Assembly (NCBI GenBank): GCA_021777105.1
Contig: JAIQZQ010000051.1
Coordinates: forward strand, 1 to 64,000
Direction: 5' to 3'
DNA: 64,000 bases
From: Candidatus Anammoxibacter sp.
Lineage (GTDB): Bacteria > Planctomycetota > Brocadiia > Brocadiales > Anammoxibacteraceae
Part shown: positions 33,133 to 42,095 of the stretch, piece after piece
Layout: every line of letters begins with the position of its first letter
Numbering within the stretch: position 1 is the stretch's first letter
The notes under the pieces: generated by a model
Seen by the model: only the letters and a program-made list of their open reading frames with translations
Databases searched by the model: none
Told to the model about the DNA's origin: nothing
Translations under genes and position numbers: made by a program

Positions 33133-35388
33133 TTATGCATTGACTAATGATCTAATAACTTTTGCCGTATTTTGCGAATTAAAAACATCTTGTTTGTACG
33201 CCCCCAGATTTAGTTTGCGCGGGCTTCTTTCCGTCAATTCATTCCAAATATCCAAAGGCAGTCCAGTATCTTTTGAATCCGGAGATGATAATATGTCAAG
33301 ACGGTTTCGGTATAGCCTGACAATGGTTCCGACAAAATCATCATTATAATACTGAGCTTCAATGCGGAACGCGGCGACTTTAGAGTTCATAAATGAGTAA
33401 AGATACGGCAGCGCGCATAAGTCAGACGCAAAAAATATGTGGTTTCTGCAATATTGATCAACTTCAATAGGTCTAATCTCGCCTTTCTCGTCCCGCAATG
33501 CGTAATTCATATGCCTGCAAGGTTGCCTGCACACTCCATTAGCATTGGATTTAGAGGTTATAATATTCGCGGGCAAACAATGTTCCAGAACCATAAACGG
33601 TATTTGACCGTGGACAACGCATTCGATATCCGCCTTGCAGTTTTCAGCTATAAATTGCAGGTTTTCAAATGAAGACTCTAATGAAGCGGTTATCCTTCCC
33701 GCGCCCAGTCTGTTTAACAACGACGCGGAATAAGTGTTTATTATATTAAAAGAGAAATCCGCGACAATTTTAAACCCCATCTCCCTTGCAAGCCTCAAAG
33801 CTCCTAAATTATGAACAACAACTGTATCAACTCCATAATCTTTAACATTCTCCAGTGTTCTCTTAAAGTCGCCTATCTCTCTGTCTGTTGTAATTCGCGA
33901 AGCGCACAAGGCAAACCCGGCTCCTTTATCCTGGGTCAACTTGGCGGCCTCTTTTACCATATCGGTTGTCCATTTTTGGCCTCTTGCCGGCGAGATGTCG
34001 CCGTTTAAATAGATATAGTCGGCCCCTTCGTTCACAGCGTTTTTTAAAGCCTCAATTGTGCTTACCTTTACAACAAGTTTTTTCGTTTTGGATATGTCAC
34101 GCTCTGATTCCTGATATGAATTGGTTAACAAGGATATGTCGTCATCCTTTTTTGAAAAAGAATGAAATTGATCGGCTTCAAGTTTCGCAACATCGTCGAC
34201 CGGATTGGTAAATGTATTAAGATAAAGATCTCTATTTTCGGCGGATTGAAAACCTTCATCATATGTTCCTAAGTCGTTTAGCAATTTGTCGCATTTGGTT
34301 CCTTTGGAACAATCATTTTTTGCGCAAATAGATATTTCACAGGATTTTGATCTGTTCTCATTCTCGGTTAACGGGTTCTCATCCAGATCATCGCTTGTCA
34401 ACTCTCTTTCACGTCCAAATTTGCTTAAAAACAGAGGTTCCCTCATGCCGGAGTAATCAAACATACCGGCGTTTCCTTTGCCAAAACTTAACGATGTTGA
34501 AAGGTTTCTTACGCGGGTTTTGTAGATAGTTTCCAAATCAACAGCGTCTGTATAGTGGAATGCAGGCGCATCCAGATATGAATCAATTGCCCTGCGGTAT
34601 ATTGAAACCACTTCGCCAAGGTATTTAGCGTCTCTCATTCTGCCCTCAATTTTGAACGAACATATGCCGGCTTCAGCCAGGGCGGGTATATGTTGCAGCA
34701 TGCAACTATCATTCATGGCCAGGAAATGCCCATCCTTGATTTCGCCGATTGGCTCCCCTGTTTTTGCCTCAACCAGGCCATAATTCCACCTGCATGGTTT
34801 CATGCATTCGCCCCTATTCCCACTTTTGGCAAATAGAACGCCGCTTGCGTAGCACTGGCTGCTTTGAGCGGCGCACATGTCGCCGTGAACAAAAAACTCA
34901 ATCTCTATATCGCACTTTTCATGCATCTCTTTTGCCTGAGCAAGGGTAATATCTCTGGATGTGATTATTCTGCTAACGCCAAGGTCTTTTAACTCTCTGG
35001 CCGTATAAACGCTGTGTGTGTTCATCATTGTGCTGGCGTGGACAGGTATATTCAGCCCTGTTTTTTTTACGCATCTTATGACTCCTAAATCCTGCGAAAT
35101 GATAGCGTCAACGCCAATTTCATTTAAAAACTCAAGAAAAAGATAAAGCTCCCCTATCTCTTCTGTAGACAATAAATTATTTATAGCCACGTATATCTTT
35201 ACTCCCTGTTTATGGGCAAAGTTTACGGCCCTTGCCAATTGCTCATCAGTGAAATTGTAATCGCCTCTATGCCTTCTCATATTAAACTTCTTGCCGGCAA
35301 GATACACCGCGTTTGCTCCGGCTGAAACAACCGCCTCAAGCGCGTCCCATTTACCGGCAGGGGCTAAGAGCTCAATTTCATTTTGCAT
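33133..35388 (-). CDS. Double-domain U32 family protein
   Basis: A 751-residue protein with two U32 units. The first (1-330) begins ELLAPAGKWDALEAVVSAGA and has the Cys cluster HGDMCAAQSSQCYASG...RGECMKPCRW, which in characterised relatives binds a 4Fe-4S cluster. A variable linker of about 120 residues follows. The second unit (about 455-751) repeats the barrel with VVHGQIPFMVLEHCLPAN...GVCRQPCR and DQYCRNHIFF. U32 proteins function in tRNA/rRNA hydroxylation (TrhP, RlhA) or O2-independent ubiquinone hydroxylation (UbiU/UbiV); protease activity is rarely proven. A GAAAGGAC ribosome site is present. It is 28 bases after the adenylating-enzyme gene. Confidence 0.9.
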   Translation of the reverse strand: MQNEIELLAPAGKWDALEAVVSAGANAVYLAGKKFNMRRHRGDYNFTDEQLARAVNFAHKQGVKIYVAINNLLSTEEIGELYLFLEFLNEIGVDAIISQDLGVIRCVKKTGLNIPVHASTMMNTHSVYTARELKDLGVSRIITSRDITLAQAKEMHEKCDIEIEFFVHGDMCAAQSSQCYASGVLFAKSGNRGECMKPCRWNYGLVEAKTGEPIGEIKDGHFLAMNDSCMLQHIPALAEAGICSFKIEGRMRDAKYLGEVVSIYRRAIDSYLDAPAFHYTDAVDLETIYKTRVRNLSTSLSFGKGNAGMFDYSGMREPLFLSKFGRERELTSDDLDENPLTENENRSKSCEISICAKNDCSKGTKCDKLLNDLGTYDEGFQSAENRDLYLNTFTNPVDDVAKLEADQFHSFSKKDDDISLLTNSYQESERDISKTKKLVVKVSTIEALKNAVNEGADYIYLNGDISPARGQKWTTDMVKEAAKLTQDKGAGFALCASRITTDREIGDFKRTLENVKDYGVDTVVVHNLGALRLAREMGFKIVADFSFNIINTYSASLLNRLGAGRITASLESSFENLQFIAENCKADIECVVHGQIPFMVLEHCLPANIITSKSNANGVCRQPCRHMNYALRDEKGEIRPIEVDQYCRNHIFFASDLCALPYLYSFMNSKVAAFRIEAQYYNDDFVGTIVRLYRNRLDILSSPDSKDTGLPLDIWNELTERSPRKLNLGAYKQDVFNSQNTAKVIRSLVNA

Positions 35389-35416
35389 TCGTTATCGTCC
35401 TTTCATTAACAGGTTT

Positions 35417-36574
35417 TTAATATAATCCAGTTTTAACGGTCTTGTCTATTCCGTTTAAAAGCCTTGGGTTTCGCGCGCCGTCCAGTTCAATGCCCAACGA
35501 TTTAACAAGTTTAGTAGGCTTTATTCTGATCGCCTCGTCCCGCTCAAACATATTAGGTATAAAAAAACTCTCGTCCAGGCGATGGAAAACAACTTGCCCT
35601 TTCTCCCCGTAATCAACATGCTGCAAAAGCCTGTTTTTAGAAGGCGTTGTCCCATCTTGAGTCGAAACCACCTGTAATATCATTCTAGGTCCCGGCGGAA
35701 AATAATCAAGGTCAAGATTTTCCGACTCCTCAATCTCCAGGCACAACCCAAACAACGTATTTCCATAACCTGAAATGTGAACGGCGTTTGGAAAATACTC
35801 CTTTTTAAACATCCTGAAATCGTCTTTGTTAACAGGCATGCCGCCGTAATGCACCCCTTTTATGCGCAGTCGGTCTGTCTCGCTCATTGAAAGCGTCAGC
35901 TCTTTAAGCACAACCGGAGTTGTGAAAATCACTTCTATATTTTGTGTTTTTAATATATCTATTGCCTGGGTTTTAACATGCTCAAGATAACGTTGCGCGC
36001 TCATTGAACCGGGCCTGAGACGTTTTGCCCACCGTGGATCAAAATCAACTGAAAACGGGTCCATGCTGCCCATTCTCCTGGCGACATGACCCACCGCTTT
36101 TCCAATAATATGCGGTCCGCTCGGCCCCACCCACAACCAGTTGCCGCCTTTGTTAAAATTTCGAACTTCCGCGACATATCTAAAATAATCCACAAACGTC
36201 GCATAAAATTCATCAAACTTGTATGCCGTGACCTTTGGTTTGCCGGTTGTGCCCGACGTCTCGCCAAGGATCATATCAAGTTTAAAATCAAAAAAAGCCT
36301 TAGGGATAAAATGCTCCACCGGATAACGGCGCAAGTCATCCTCCTGCATTGGGCCAAAAATTATTAGATCCTCAATGGTATTTATATCCCTTATAGGGTC
36401 TATCCCAAGCTCCTTTGCCTTGTTTAGCCAGTAAGCAGAGCCGTATTCAGGGGAAAAATGAATCGCAATGATATATTTCAGCCATTGATCAGCCGGCCGC
36501 TTAAACCATTTCGCCTGCTTTAAAGGCATAAAACTCATTCTACTGTCAGTTGTTGTTTTTGTGGCGCAAATCAT
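35417..36574 (-). CDS. LuxE/PaaK-like acyl-adenylating enzyme
   Basis: A 385-residue member of the ANL superfamily branch containing LuxE acyl-protein synthetase and phenylacetate-CoA ligase. The ATP loop is GETSGTTGKPKVTAY; VFTTPVVLKEL-type helix, VHYGGMPVNKDDF and SGYGNTLFG (adenine pocket) follow. A C-terminal VDYGEKGQVVFHRLD precedes a short end that lacks the large mobile domain of full-size ligases, as in LuxE. It should activate a carboxylic acid as an acyl-AMP. It is the first gene of the minus-strand run and could feed the reductase at 28644-29864. Confidence 0.82.
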   Translation of the reverse strand: MICATKTTTDSRMSFMPLKQAKWFKRPADQWLKYIIAIHFSPEYGSAYWLNKAKELGIDPIRDINTIEDLIIFGPMQEDDLRRYPVEHFIPKAFFDFKLDMILGETSGTTGKPKVTAYKFDEFYATFVDYFRYVAEVRNFNKGGNWLWVGPSGPHIIGKAVGHVARRMGSMDPFSVDFDPRWAKRLRPGSMSAQRYLEHVKTQAIDILKTQNIEVIFTTPVVLKELTLSMSETDRLRIKGVHYGGMPVNKDDFRMFKKEYFPNAVHISGYGNTLFGLCLEIEESENLDLDYFPPGPRMILQVVSTQDGTTPSKNRLLQHVDYGEKGQVVFHRLDESFFIPNMFERDEAIRIKPTKLVKSLGIELDGARNPRLLNGIDKTVKTGLY

Positions 36575-36969
36575 TGTTTTCTATATTTTGAAATTTATTG
36601 TTAATTGCAAAGGGTGTGCCGAAAAAGAAACAAAGGTAAAATATTAAACGCATTCCGGTTGTAATCCGTTAGCATCAAATATAATACGGCAATTCAATGC
36701 GGCATAAAGTAAATATTGAAAAAATTAAAAAGGTCGTTTTGTAGATTTTATTTGTAAAACTTACATACCGGACATGTAAGTTTTACAAATAATTGTCTGG
36801 AAGTTTGCGCATTATCAATCATTATTTATCGGCAGGCCCTTAAGTCGATCATGCGCCGAAGTTGGCGTGTTTGCGGTGGATTTAGCAGTCGTTATCCCCC
36901 TTCGATGATACAATGAGTAAAAGCGGAAAGACCCAGGCCGTTAGCCTGAGCCTTTGGCTTAGCTCAAGT
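36575..36969. other. Intergenic region with a terminator
   Basis: About 395 bases between the REC-PilZ gene and the adenylating-enzyme gene, both on the minus strand. It contains the hairpin at 36751-36789 and a weaker CAGGC...GCCTG hairpin near 36931-36945. No gene seen. Confidence 0.5.
36751..36789 (-). terminator. Terminator-like hairpin after the REC-PilZ gene
   Basis: TTTGTAAAACTTACAT (36751-36766) and ATGTAAGTTTTACAAA (36774-36789) are perfect complements with a seven-base loop. The A/T-rich arm ends could act as a terminator in either direction. Confidence 0.65.
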
Positions 36970-37782
36970 TTATTTATTTTGGTCCATAAATTTATCAACT
37001 TCGTCCTGATTTAACCATTTGGCGTCTTTCGTGCTCTCCTCATTGAAAGATTTTGATACTTCGGCAAGCTTCGTTTTGTCCTCGTCCGACATCTTTACAA
37101 TTTGCCAGACTACGCGCATATGTTGTGGCGCGCATTTTGGGAAATACTCTTCATCCCAATCTAAAACAATAACCCTGAACAGCTTGCACCATAGTATTTT
37201 TATTTCAGCTCCTTTATGTTTTGCGGGGAACTTTACGGTGATATGGGAGCTGTCTACTAAATCGTTAAATCTTGTTGTTGACGCGATGTCGCATAAAAGT
37301 CCGGTTTCGCTTAAATTAATAACATCCGCCTCAACATCGCAATCTTTCAAATGGATAGTCGCTTTAGTGTCCGGTATGCTTACTCTGTCGTGAACACGCC
37401 AATTTCTGGGGTCGCACACCTCGTTAATCTTTACGCGCAAATCAAAATGCGTAAAAGGTATAACCATGTAATGTTTAATGCCCTCTTTTACAAACTCGTC
37501 TATATTTTCAACCGTGCAGGTTGACGTCAGAATGATAACCGGAGTCTCTTTGTTTAAAGAGATCTCTTCCATTTTTTTATGAAGAAACGTTTGCCCTATT
37601 TCGTTGGCAACTTTGCCGCAAAGAATCACTTCAAATTTTTTATCCTGAAGTTTTTCTAAAGCCTCTGCCGCCGTCTCTACCTCAAAAATAACGGCGTCAT
37701 CCAGTTCGGAAACAATATATGTTTTTAGAAGTCTTCTAACCGATCTTGAGCCATGAACAATTAAAATATTTCGCAATTGCAT
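36970..37782 (-). CDS. REC-PilZ protein with degenerate receiver
   Basis: A 270-residue protein. Residues 1-125 have the receiver fold (ILIVHGSRSVRRLLKTY; PVIILTSTCTVENIDEFVKEG), but the phospho-acceptor position after the third strand reads VILCGKVANE instead of the usual Asp, and the acidic pocket DD is replaced by HG. Phosphorylation is therefore unlikely. Residues about 145-225 match PilZ (RVHDRVSIPDTKATIHL, DVINLSETGLLCDI), the cyclic-di-GMP-binding fold, but the RxxxR motif is weak. The C-terminus is acidic and helical. It is a single gene with no clear partner. Confidence 0.8.
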   Translation of the reverse strand: MQLRNILIVHGSRSVRRLLKTYIVSELDDAVIFEVETAAEALEKLQDKKFEVILCGKVANEIGQTFLHKKMEEISLNKETPVIILTSTCTVENIDEFVKEGIKHYMVIPFTHFDLRVKINEVCDPRNWRVHDRVSIPDTKATIHLKDCDVEADVINLSETGLLCDIASTTRFNDLVDSSHITVKFPAKHKGAEIKILWCKLFRVIVLDWDEEYFPKCAPQHMRVVWQIVKMSDEDKTKLAEVSKSFNEESTKDAKWLNQDEVDKFMDQNK

Positions 37783-38226
37783 AAAACAGCTCCTAATTAA
37801 AAAAAAGTTGTAAATAATTTAGCGATGTTGGCTTAACTGCCTAACATTTTTTTTGCTGTAAAGCGCTAATTGTTTTTTTTGGTAGCAAAGTTTTGCGTCT
37901 CTATTTGTAAAAGCAGGGTTAGCTCTTATTATCAGCAAATTTCACGCCAATTTACACGGTAATGTCTAAAAAGTCATATCGCACTATATAACAATATGTT
38001 AGCGCGGCGTTAAACGGAGATGTTTTCTTTAAATAAAGACGGTGTGTAACATATGTGTCATTTTAAAAGTTGAAAGCTATGAGGTGTGTCGTTGTAACTT
38101 GTGTTGCTGTTTGATGTTACGATGGTTGTTATAAAAGTTACATGCTGGTGTAACTTTTCTGTTGTTGGGTAGTTGATTTTTAATACTGCATCCAGTCGTA
38201 TTTAGTCATCTTTGCGTTTGAATGTT
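37783..38226. other. Intergenic region downstream of queC
   Basis: About 440 bases. The part 38040-38160 repeats GTTACA/TGTAAC strings; AGTTACA (38139) and TGTAACT a few bases on make a short hairpin that could terminate the queC transcript. No gene seen. Confidence 0.35.
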
Positions 38227-38904
38227 CTAGCTTTTATATTGAATAGGGTCTTTAATTCCCGCCTTTTGAAACGCATTTAATCGCAGAACGCAACTATTGC
38301 ATTTGCCGCACGCCACATCGCTATCCTTGTAACATGACCAGGTAAGGTTTAGCGGCGCGTTAAGTTCCGTTCCCTTTTTTACTATTTCGTTTTTAGTAAA
38401 TTCTATAACCGGCGTAATTATTTTAACTTTGGTTGAGACTTTTGTGCCTGCTTCGGCAAGTTTATTAAATATGTTAAAATATTCCGGTTTGCAATCAGGG
38501 TACCCCGGCTGGTCCTGGGCAACCGCGCCGATAACGATTGCCTTAGCCCCGATTACTTCCGCCCAGGAAACCGCGATGGTTAAAAAATGCGTGTTTCTAA
38601 AAGGGACGTATGTGTTCTGCGTTCCATTATCATCGCCTCCGTCCATATCCATCTCTACTTTGCGGTCGGTCAGGCTTGAGCCGCCTATTTTTGTTAAATA
38701 GGATATATCCGCAATCAGACGGTAGTTATTTTCAACTTCATAATAATCAGCAATTTCGTTAAACGCCTTTAACTCTCTCTGTTCGGTAAGCTGACCATAA
38801 TTCACGTGCAAAAACGCCAACTCATATTCAACCGCCGCAATAGCCGTCGAAACACAACTGTCCATTCCGCCGCTTGCCAAAACAATTGCTAACTCTTTTT
38901 TCAT
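38227..38904 (-). CDS. queC: 7-cyano-7-deazaguanine synthase QueC
   Basis: QueC converts 7-carboxy-7-deazaguanine to preQ0 using ATP and ammonia in the queuosine pathway. The PP-loop motif is LASGGMDSCVS near the N-terminus. The family segment NTYVPFRNTHFLTIAVSWAE is present, and the C-terminal zinc site has CYKDSDVACGKCNSC. ATG 38904 is preferred to the TTG six codons upstream. It follows queE by 72 bases on the same strand, so the two form a small operon. No queD or queF is in the window. Confidence 0.96.
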   Translation of the reverse strand: MKKELAIVLASGGMDSCVSTAIAAVEYELAFLHVNYGQLTEQRELKAFNEIADYYEVENNYRLIADISYLTKIGGSSLTDRKVEMDMDGGDDNGTQNTYVPFRNTHFLTIAVSWAEVIGAKAIVIGAVAQDQPGYPDCKPEYFNIFNKLAEAGTKVSTKVKIITPVIEFTKNEIVKKGTELNAPLNLTWSCYKDSDVACGKCNSCVLRLNAFQKAGIKDPIQYKS

Positions 38905-38976
38905 ATTTTTACGCGAGCCCAAAGCCCTGTTTTTTTAATTGAAAATAATTGCGTCAATTCTAATTTATAAACCAAT

Positions 38977-39603
38977 CTATTTCAGCTTTAGATATTTGTG
39001 GAGCTGTATTTGCAAACGCGCCTTTAATTTATCCGTCAACATCCACTGCGCCATATCCGCCGCCTCAAGGCTGCCGAAAACAGGCGCAAACAGCAACTTG
39101 ACCTTCTCTTCCAGATTGTTTTCGCGGGCAACATCCCGAGCCCATTCATAATCATCTTTAGAGCCCACAACAAACTTTACCTCATCATGCGGATTTAGGT
39201 AAAAGAGATTATCCCAATCCATCTTGTCACACACTCCGCTGCCAGGGCATTTTATATCCATAACTTTTATAGCCTTCTCCGGCAAACAATCCACCCTTAC
39301 GCTGCCGTTTGTCTCAACCAACGTCGTGTATCCGGCTTCGCATAACCGCGCCACCAGATTTGCGGCCCCATCTTGCATTAAAGGCTCCCCGCCGGTGACG
39401 CACGCCAGATTATGCCCAAACTGTTCAACCTTAACGCAAATTTCATTAATATCCATCACCTCCCCGGTTTCAAAAGCATACCCCGTGTCGCAATAACCGC
39501 ATCGCAGGTTGCACCCGCTAAGCCTTACAAAAGAGCATGGCATTCCCGCAAATATAGATTCCCCCTGAATGCTTTCAAATATCTCGTTGATCTTTAGTTT
39601 CAT
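38977..39603 (-). CDS. queE: 7-carboxy-7-deazaguanine synthase QueE
   Basis: A 208-residue radical SAM enzyme making the deazaguanine ring from 6-carboxytetrahydropterin. It opens with KINEIFESIQGESIFAGMPC and the cluster-binding CNLRCGYCDT (CxxxCxxC). TGGEPLMQ provides the SAM-binding GGE motif, and FVVGSKDDYEWA is typical. It is in operon with queC. Function is clear from family motifs; product use for tRNA queuosine is expected, since no DNA-deazapurine genes are nearby. Confidence 0.95.
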   Translation of the reverse strand: MKLKINEIFESIQGESIFAGMPCSFVRLSGCNLRCGYCDTGYAFETGEVMDINEICVKVEQFGHNLACVTGGEPLMQDGAANLVARLCEAGYTTLVETNGSVRVDCLPEKAIKVMDIKCPGSGVCDKMDWDNLFYLNPHDEVKFVVGSKDDYEWARDVARENNLEEKVKLLFAPVFGSLEAADMAQWMLTDKLKARLQIQLHKYLKLK

Positions 39604-39665
39604 GTGTATATAAAGAATTGTTTAAAGAATAAACCAAAACTGTTCTGTTCTTAGCGTTCCTCGTA

Positions 39666-40151
39666 TTAAATTATTTTCCATACAAAAACGCCTATCATAA
39701 TAAACCCAATAACAAGTTTAGCAAATGAGCCGCCTAAGAATCCTAAAAAAGCGCCCAATCCGGCGTTAAACGAAGTCTTCAGACTTTTGCCCAGCATCAA
39801 CTCAAACAGAACCGCGCCTAAAAATGAGCCTACTATTAATCCTATAACTCCGGCTGTTATCGTGCCGGCAATCATGCCGATGGTTGAGCCCGCAATACCC
39901 CATTTGCCTGCCCCAAACTTCTTTGCCCCATAAATATTAGCAAAAAAGTCCACAACCAGTGTAAAAATTGTAAGCGCCCCGAAAATTATCAGGATAGTCC
40001 ACGTTATCTCCTCAAACCCGGTATAAACCGCGTACAAAAAAGCCCCGCACCAAATCAAAGGCGTGCTCGGTATAATAGGGACGATAATGCCCACAATCCC
40101 CGCCACCATTAACACAAGAGACACTATTAATATAATAACTGTCCATGGATC
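39666..40151 (-). CDS. DUF456 membrane protein
   Basis: A small membrane protein of about 161 residues, DUF456 family. It begins MDPWTVIILIVSLVLMVAGI if ATG 40151 is used; an upstream TTG would add 11 charged residues. The family features are GIIVPIIPSTPLIWCGAFLY, the FANIYGAKKFGAGKWGIAG loop and glycine-rich helices GLIVGSFLGAVLFE and GLGAFLGFLGGSFAK. Four to five membrane segments. Function unknown. It precedes queE by about 60 bases on the same strand and may be co-transcribed. Confidence 0.88.
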   Translation of the reverse strand, partial: DPWTVIILIVSLVLMVAGIVGIIVPIIPSTPLIWCGAFLYAVYTGFEEITWTILIIFGALTIFTLVVDFFANIYGAKKFGAGKWGIAGSTIGMIAGTITAGVIGLIVGSFLGAVLFELMLGKSLKTSFNAGLGAFLGFLGGSFAKLVIGFIMIGVFVWKII

Positions 40152-40192
40152 CATAAGTTTGCCCGGCTCTTTTAAAATACCCAAAAATCTAT

Positions 40193-40245
40193 GATTTTTA
40201 CCACAATTTTAGTTCACTTTTAACTTTAGCTCACTTTAGTCACTT
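40193..40245 (+). repeat. ACTTTAGTTCACTTTT repeat, copy 3
   Basis: Between the UbiD-type gene and the DUF456 gene; same core as copies 1 and 2 without the CCGGGTTAGG tail. Confidence 0.6.
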
Positions 40246-40316
40246 CTTTTTGCTTTTATCCATGGAAATCCGCGTCATCCGCGTTCCATCGCTTATGCTC
40301 TCCGCTCTCCGCGCCT

Positions 40317-42095
40317 TTACTTCCAATAAGCGTCCCATCTTTCATCCACCCTTGACATTATCTCATCCGGCATTACAAGCGGCGCCGGGTATCCGGGTTT
40401 CCATGTGGCGTCAATGCCCATTTTGCCTTTAAATATCGGGCTGATCCCTATCAGCTTCTGTTCCGTAAACTCAATATCGCGTTCAGCGTCAAATCTGGTA
40501 AACAGCCCCCAAATAGCTTGTTCCTCGCTATGTATATCAACATCGTCGCTAACGGCGGCGATTATTTTTGGGCCAGTGAAGTCTGGATTGTCCAGCAGTT
40601 TGCGCACAACCTCCTTGCCACCCTCTTTTACAATCATAACCAAAAGCGTATCGCCGTACAGTTTGCAATCCGTAATCCGGTTGTCTATTCTTTTTGCAAA
40701 TGCCTCAACTTCCTCTTTTGATTTTCGCGCGCTCTCTTTTGGCTTGTCGCTTACGCCAGGTGATTTTGTGGCGTCAATAATCATTTTGCTGCCCTGGTTC
40801 ATCTTGTAGCTTGTAAAATCAAGGGTGTCGAGGGGGACTTTTGGAATCATCAGGAAATCGTAATGAGGGTCGTAATTTTCATGCACGGCGCGAAGCACAG
40901 CGCTGAAATCGCGCGGATCTACATCGGATGAAACCGTAATAATACATTTTGTAAGCGAAAGCTGCCCCTCGCCCATAATTGATAGAGCCGTCTTCATAGC
41001 CTCTTTGCGGTACCTCTCCTCAATCGACACAACCAGCAGGTTGTGGAAACCCGCCTCGTAATATGCCCATAAACTGTTAATCTCATGATGTATTAACTTA
41101 ATCAACGGGCCGAGTATCTGTTGAGTTGAGTTGCCGAGATATTTGTCCTCCATTGGAGGTCTGCCCACAACCGTGGCCGGATAAACAGCGTTGTTGCGAT
41201 GCGTAATTGTATTTATATGAAACACCGGAAATTTCGACGCGTTTGAGTAGTGGCCGAAATGGTCGCCAAACGGCCCCTCCATTCTCAACTCATTTAAATC
41301 AACCTTGCCTTCAAGCACAAATTCAGCGTCCGCCGGCACGCGAATAGACACTGATTTGCCTTTAGTCATCCTTGTTCGCCGGCCTCTGAGGAAACCGCTG
41401 AACATGACCTCGTCCAACCCTTCAGGAAGCGCCGCAACGGTTGCCAGCAACAGCGCCGGGTCAGTCCCAAGCGCCACGGCTATTTCAAATTCTTTCCCAA
41501 GCTTTTTAGCCTGATAAAAGTGGAAACCTCCCCCTTTTTGAATCTGCCAATGCATGCCTGTAGTATTTGCGTCAAACACCTGCATGCGGTACATACCCAC
41601 GTTGCGTTTGCCGTCATGCGGATCGTAAGTAAACACCTGCGGCAGGGTAACAAAGGGCCCCCCGTCGTCCGGCCAGCATGTTATAACCGGCAGCGAGTTC
41701 ATGTCGGGTTGCGTCACATTCTCTTGCGAATGCGGATGACATGCGCGTTTTGTAAGCGTGGAAAAGAAGCGTTTAGCCATGTCCGGGTATTTAAAAGGAA
41801 GGCTTGGTTTTGGCGGCATAGCCGCTTCCATAAACGTTATAAGCTCCTTGCCCAGTTGATCGGGATCTTTGCCCAGAGCCATCTCTATCCTTTTATCAGA
41901 GGCCAGAGCGTTCATAGCCAAAGGGAATTTTGCCCCCTTAACATTTTCAAAAAGTATGGCGGGCTTGCCCTCTTTCAAAGCGCGAATGGATATCTCCGCC
42001 GCTTCAAATTTAGAGTCAACCTCCATTTTAACCCTTGCCAACTCCCCGTTTTGCTCCAGATATCTTAAAAAATCCTGCAATGAATCTATTCTCAT
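40317..42095 (-). CDS. UbiD-family decarboxylase (menaquinone-biosynthesis type)
   Basis: A 592-residue UbiD-type prenylated-FMN decarboxylase from ATG 42095, which has AGGAG upstream; a longer frame exists. It begins MRIDSLQDFLRYLEQNGELA. GMYRMQVFDANTTGMHWQIQ and PFGDHFGHYS match the family's substrate and cofactor regions, and VVGRPPMEDKYLG is a hallmark. The length, about 100 residues above E. coli UbiD, matches the subgroup annotated as menaquinone biosynthesis decarboxylase. It decarboxylates an aromatic acid, probably in futalosine-route menaquinone synthesis; the mqn genes and the flavin prenyltransferase UbiX are not in the window. Confidence 0.9.
   Translation of the reverse strand: MRIDSLQDFLRYLEQNGELARVKMEVDSKFEAAEISIRALKEGKPAILFENVKGAKFPLAMNALASDKRIEMALGKDPDQLGKELITFMEAAMPPKPSLPFKYPDMAKRFFSTLTKRACHPHSQENVTQPDMNSLPVITCWPDDGGPFVTLPQVFTYDPHDGKRNVGMYRMQVFDANTTGMHWQIQKGGGFHFYQAKKLGKEFEIAVALGTDPALLLATVAALPEGLDEVMFSGFLRGRRTRMTKGKSVSIRVPADAEFVLEGKVDLNELRMEGPFGDHFGHYSNASKFPVFHINTITHRNNAVYPATVVGRPPMEDKYLGNSTQQILGPLIKLIHHEINSLWAYYEAGFHNLLVVSIEERYRKEAMKTALSIMGEGQLSLTKCIITVSSDVDPRDFSAVLRAVHENYDPHYDFLMIPKVPLDTLDFTSYKMNQGSKMIIDATKSPGVSDKPKESARKSKEEVEAFAKRIDNRITDCKLYGDTLLVMIVKEGGKEVVRKLLDNPDFTGPKIIAAVSDDVDIHSEEQAIWGLFTRFDAERDIEFTEQKLIGISPIFKGKMGIDATWKPGYPAPLVMPDEIMSRVDERWDAYWK

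Noticed and set aside
38040-38226. Possible preQ1 riboswitch near queC
   Set aside because: The sequence lies downstream of queC on its strand, and no preQ1 aptamer pattern is visible upstream of queE.
38227-39603. queC/queE as part of a 7-deazaguanine DNA-modification island
   Set aside because: No DNA transglycosylase (DpdA-like) or restriction genes are nearby; ordinary queuosine synthesis is simpler.
41520-42068. Long plus-strand open frame opposite the UbiD-type gene
   Set aside because: Composition is unlike a protein (many Cys, His and Arg) and the minus-strand frame has clear family motifs.
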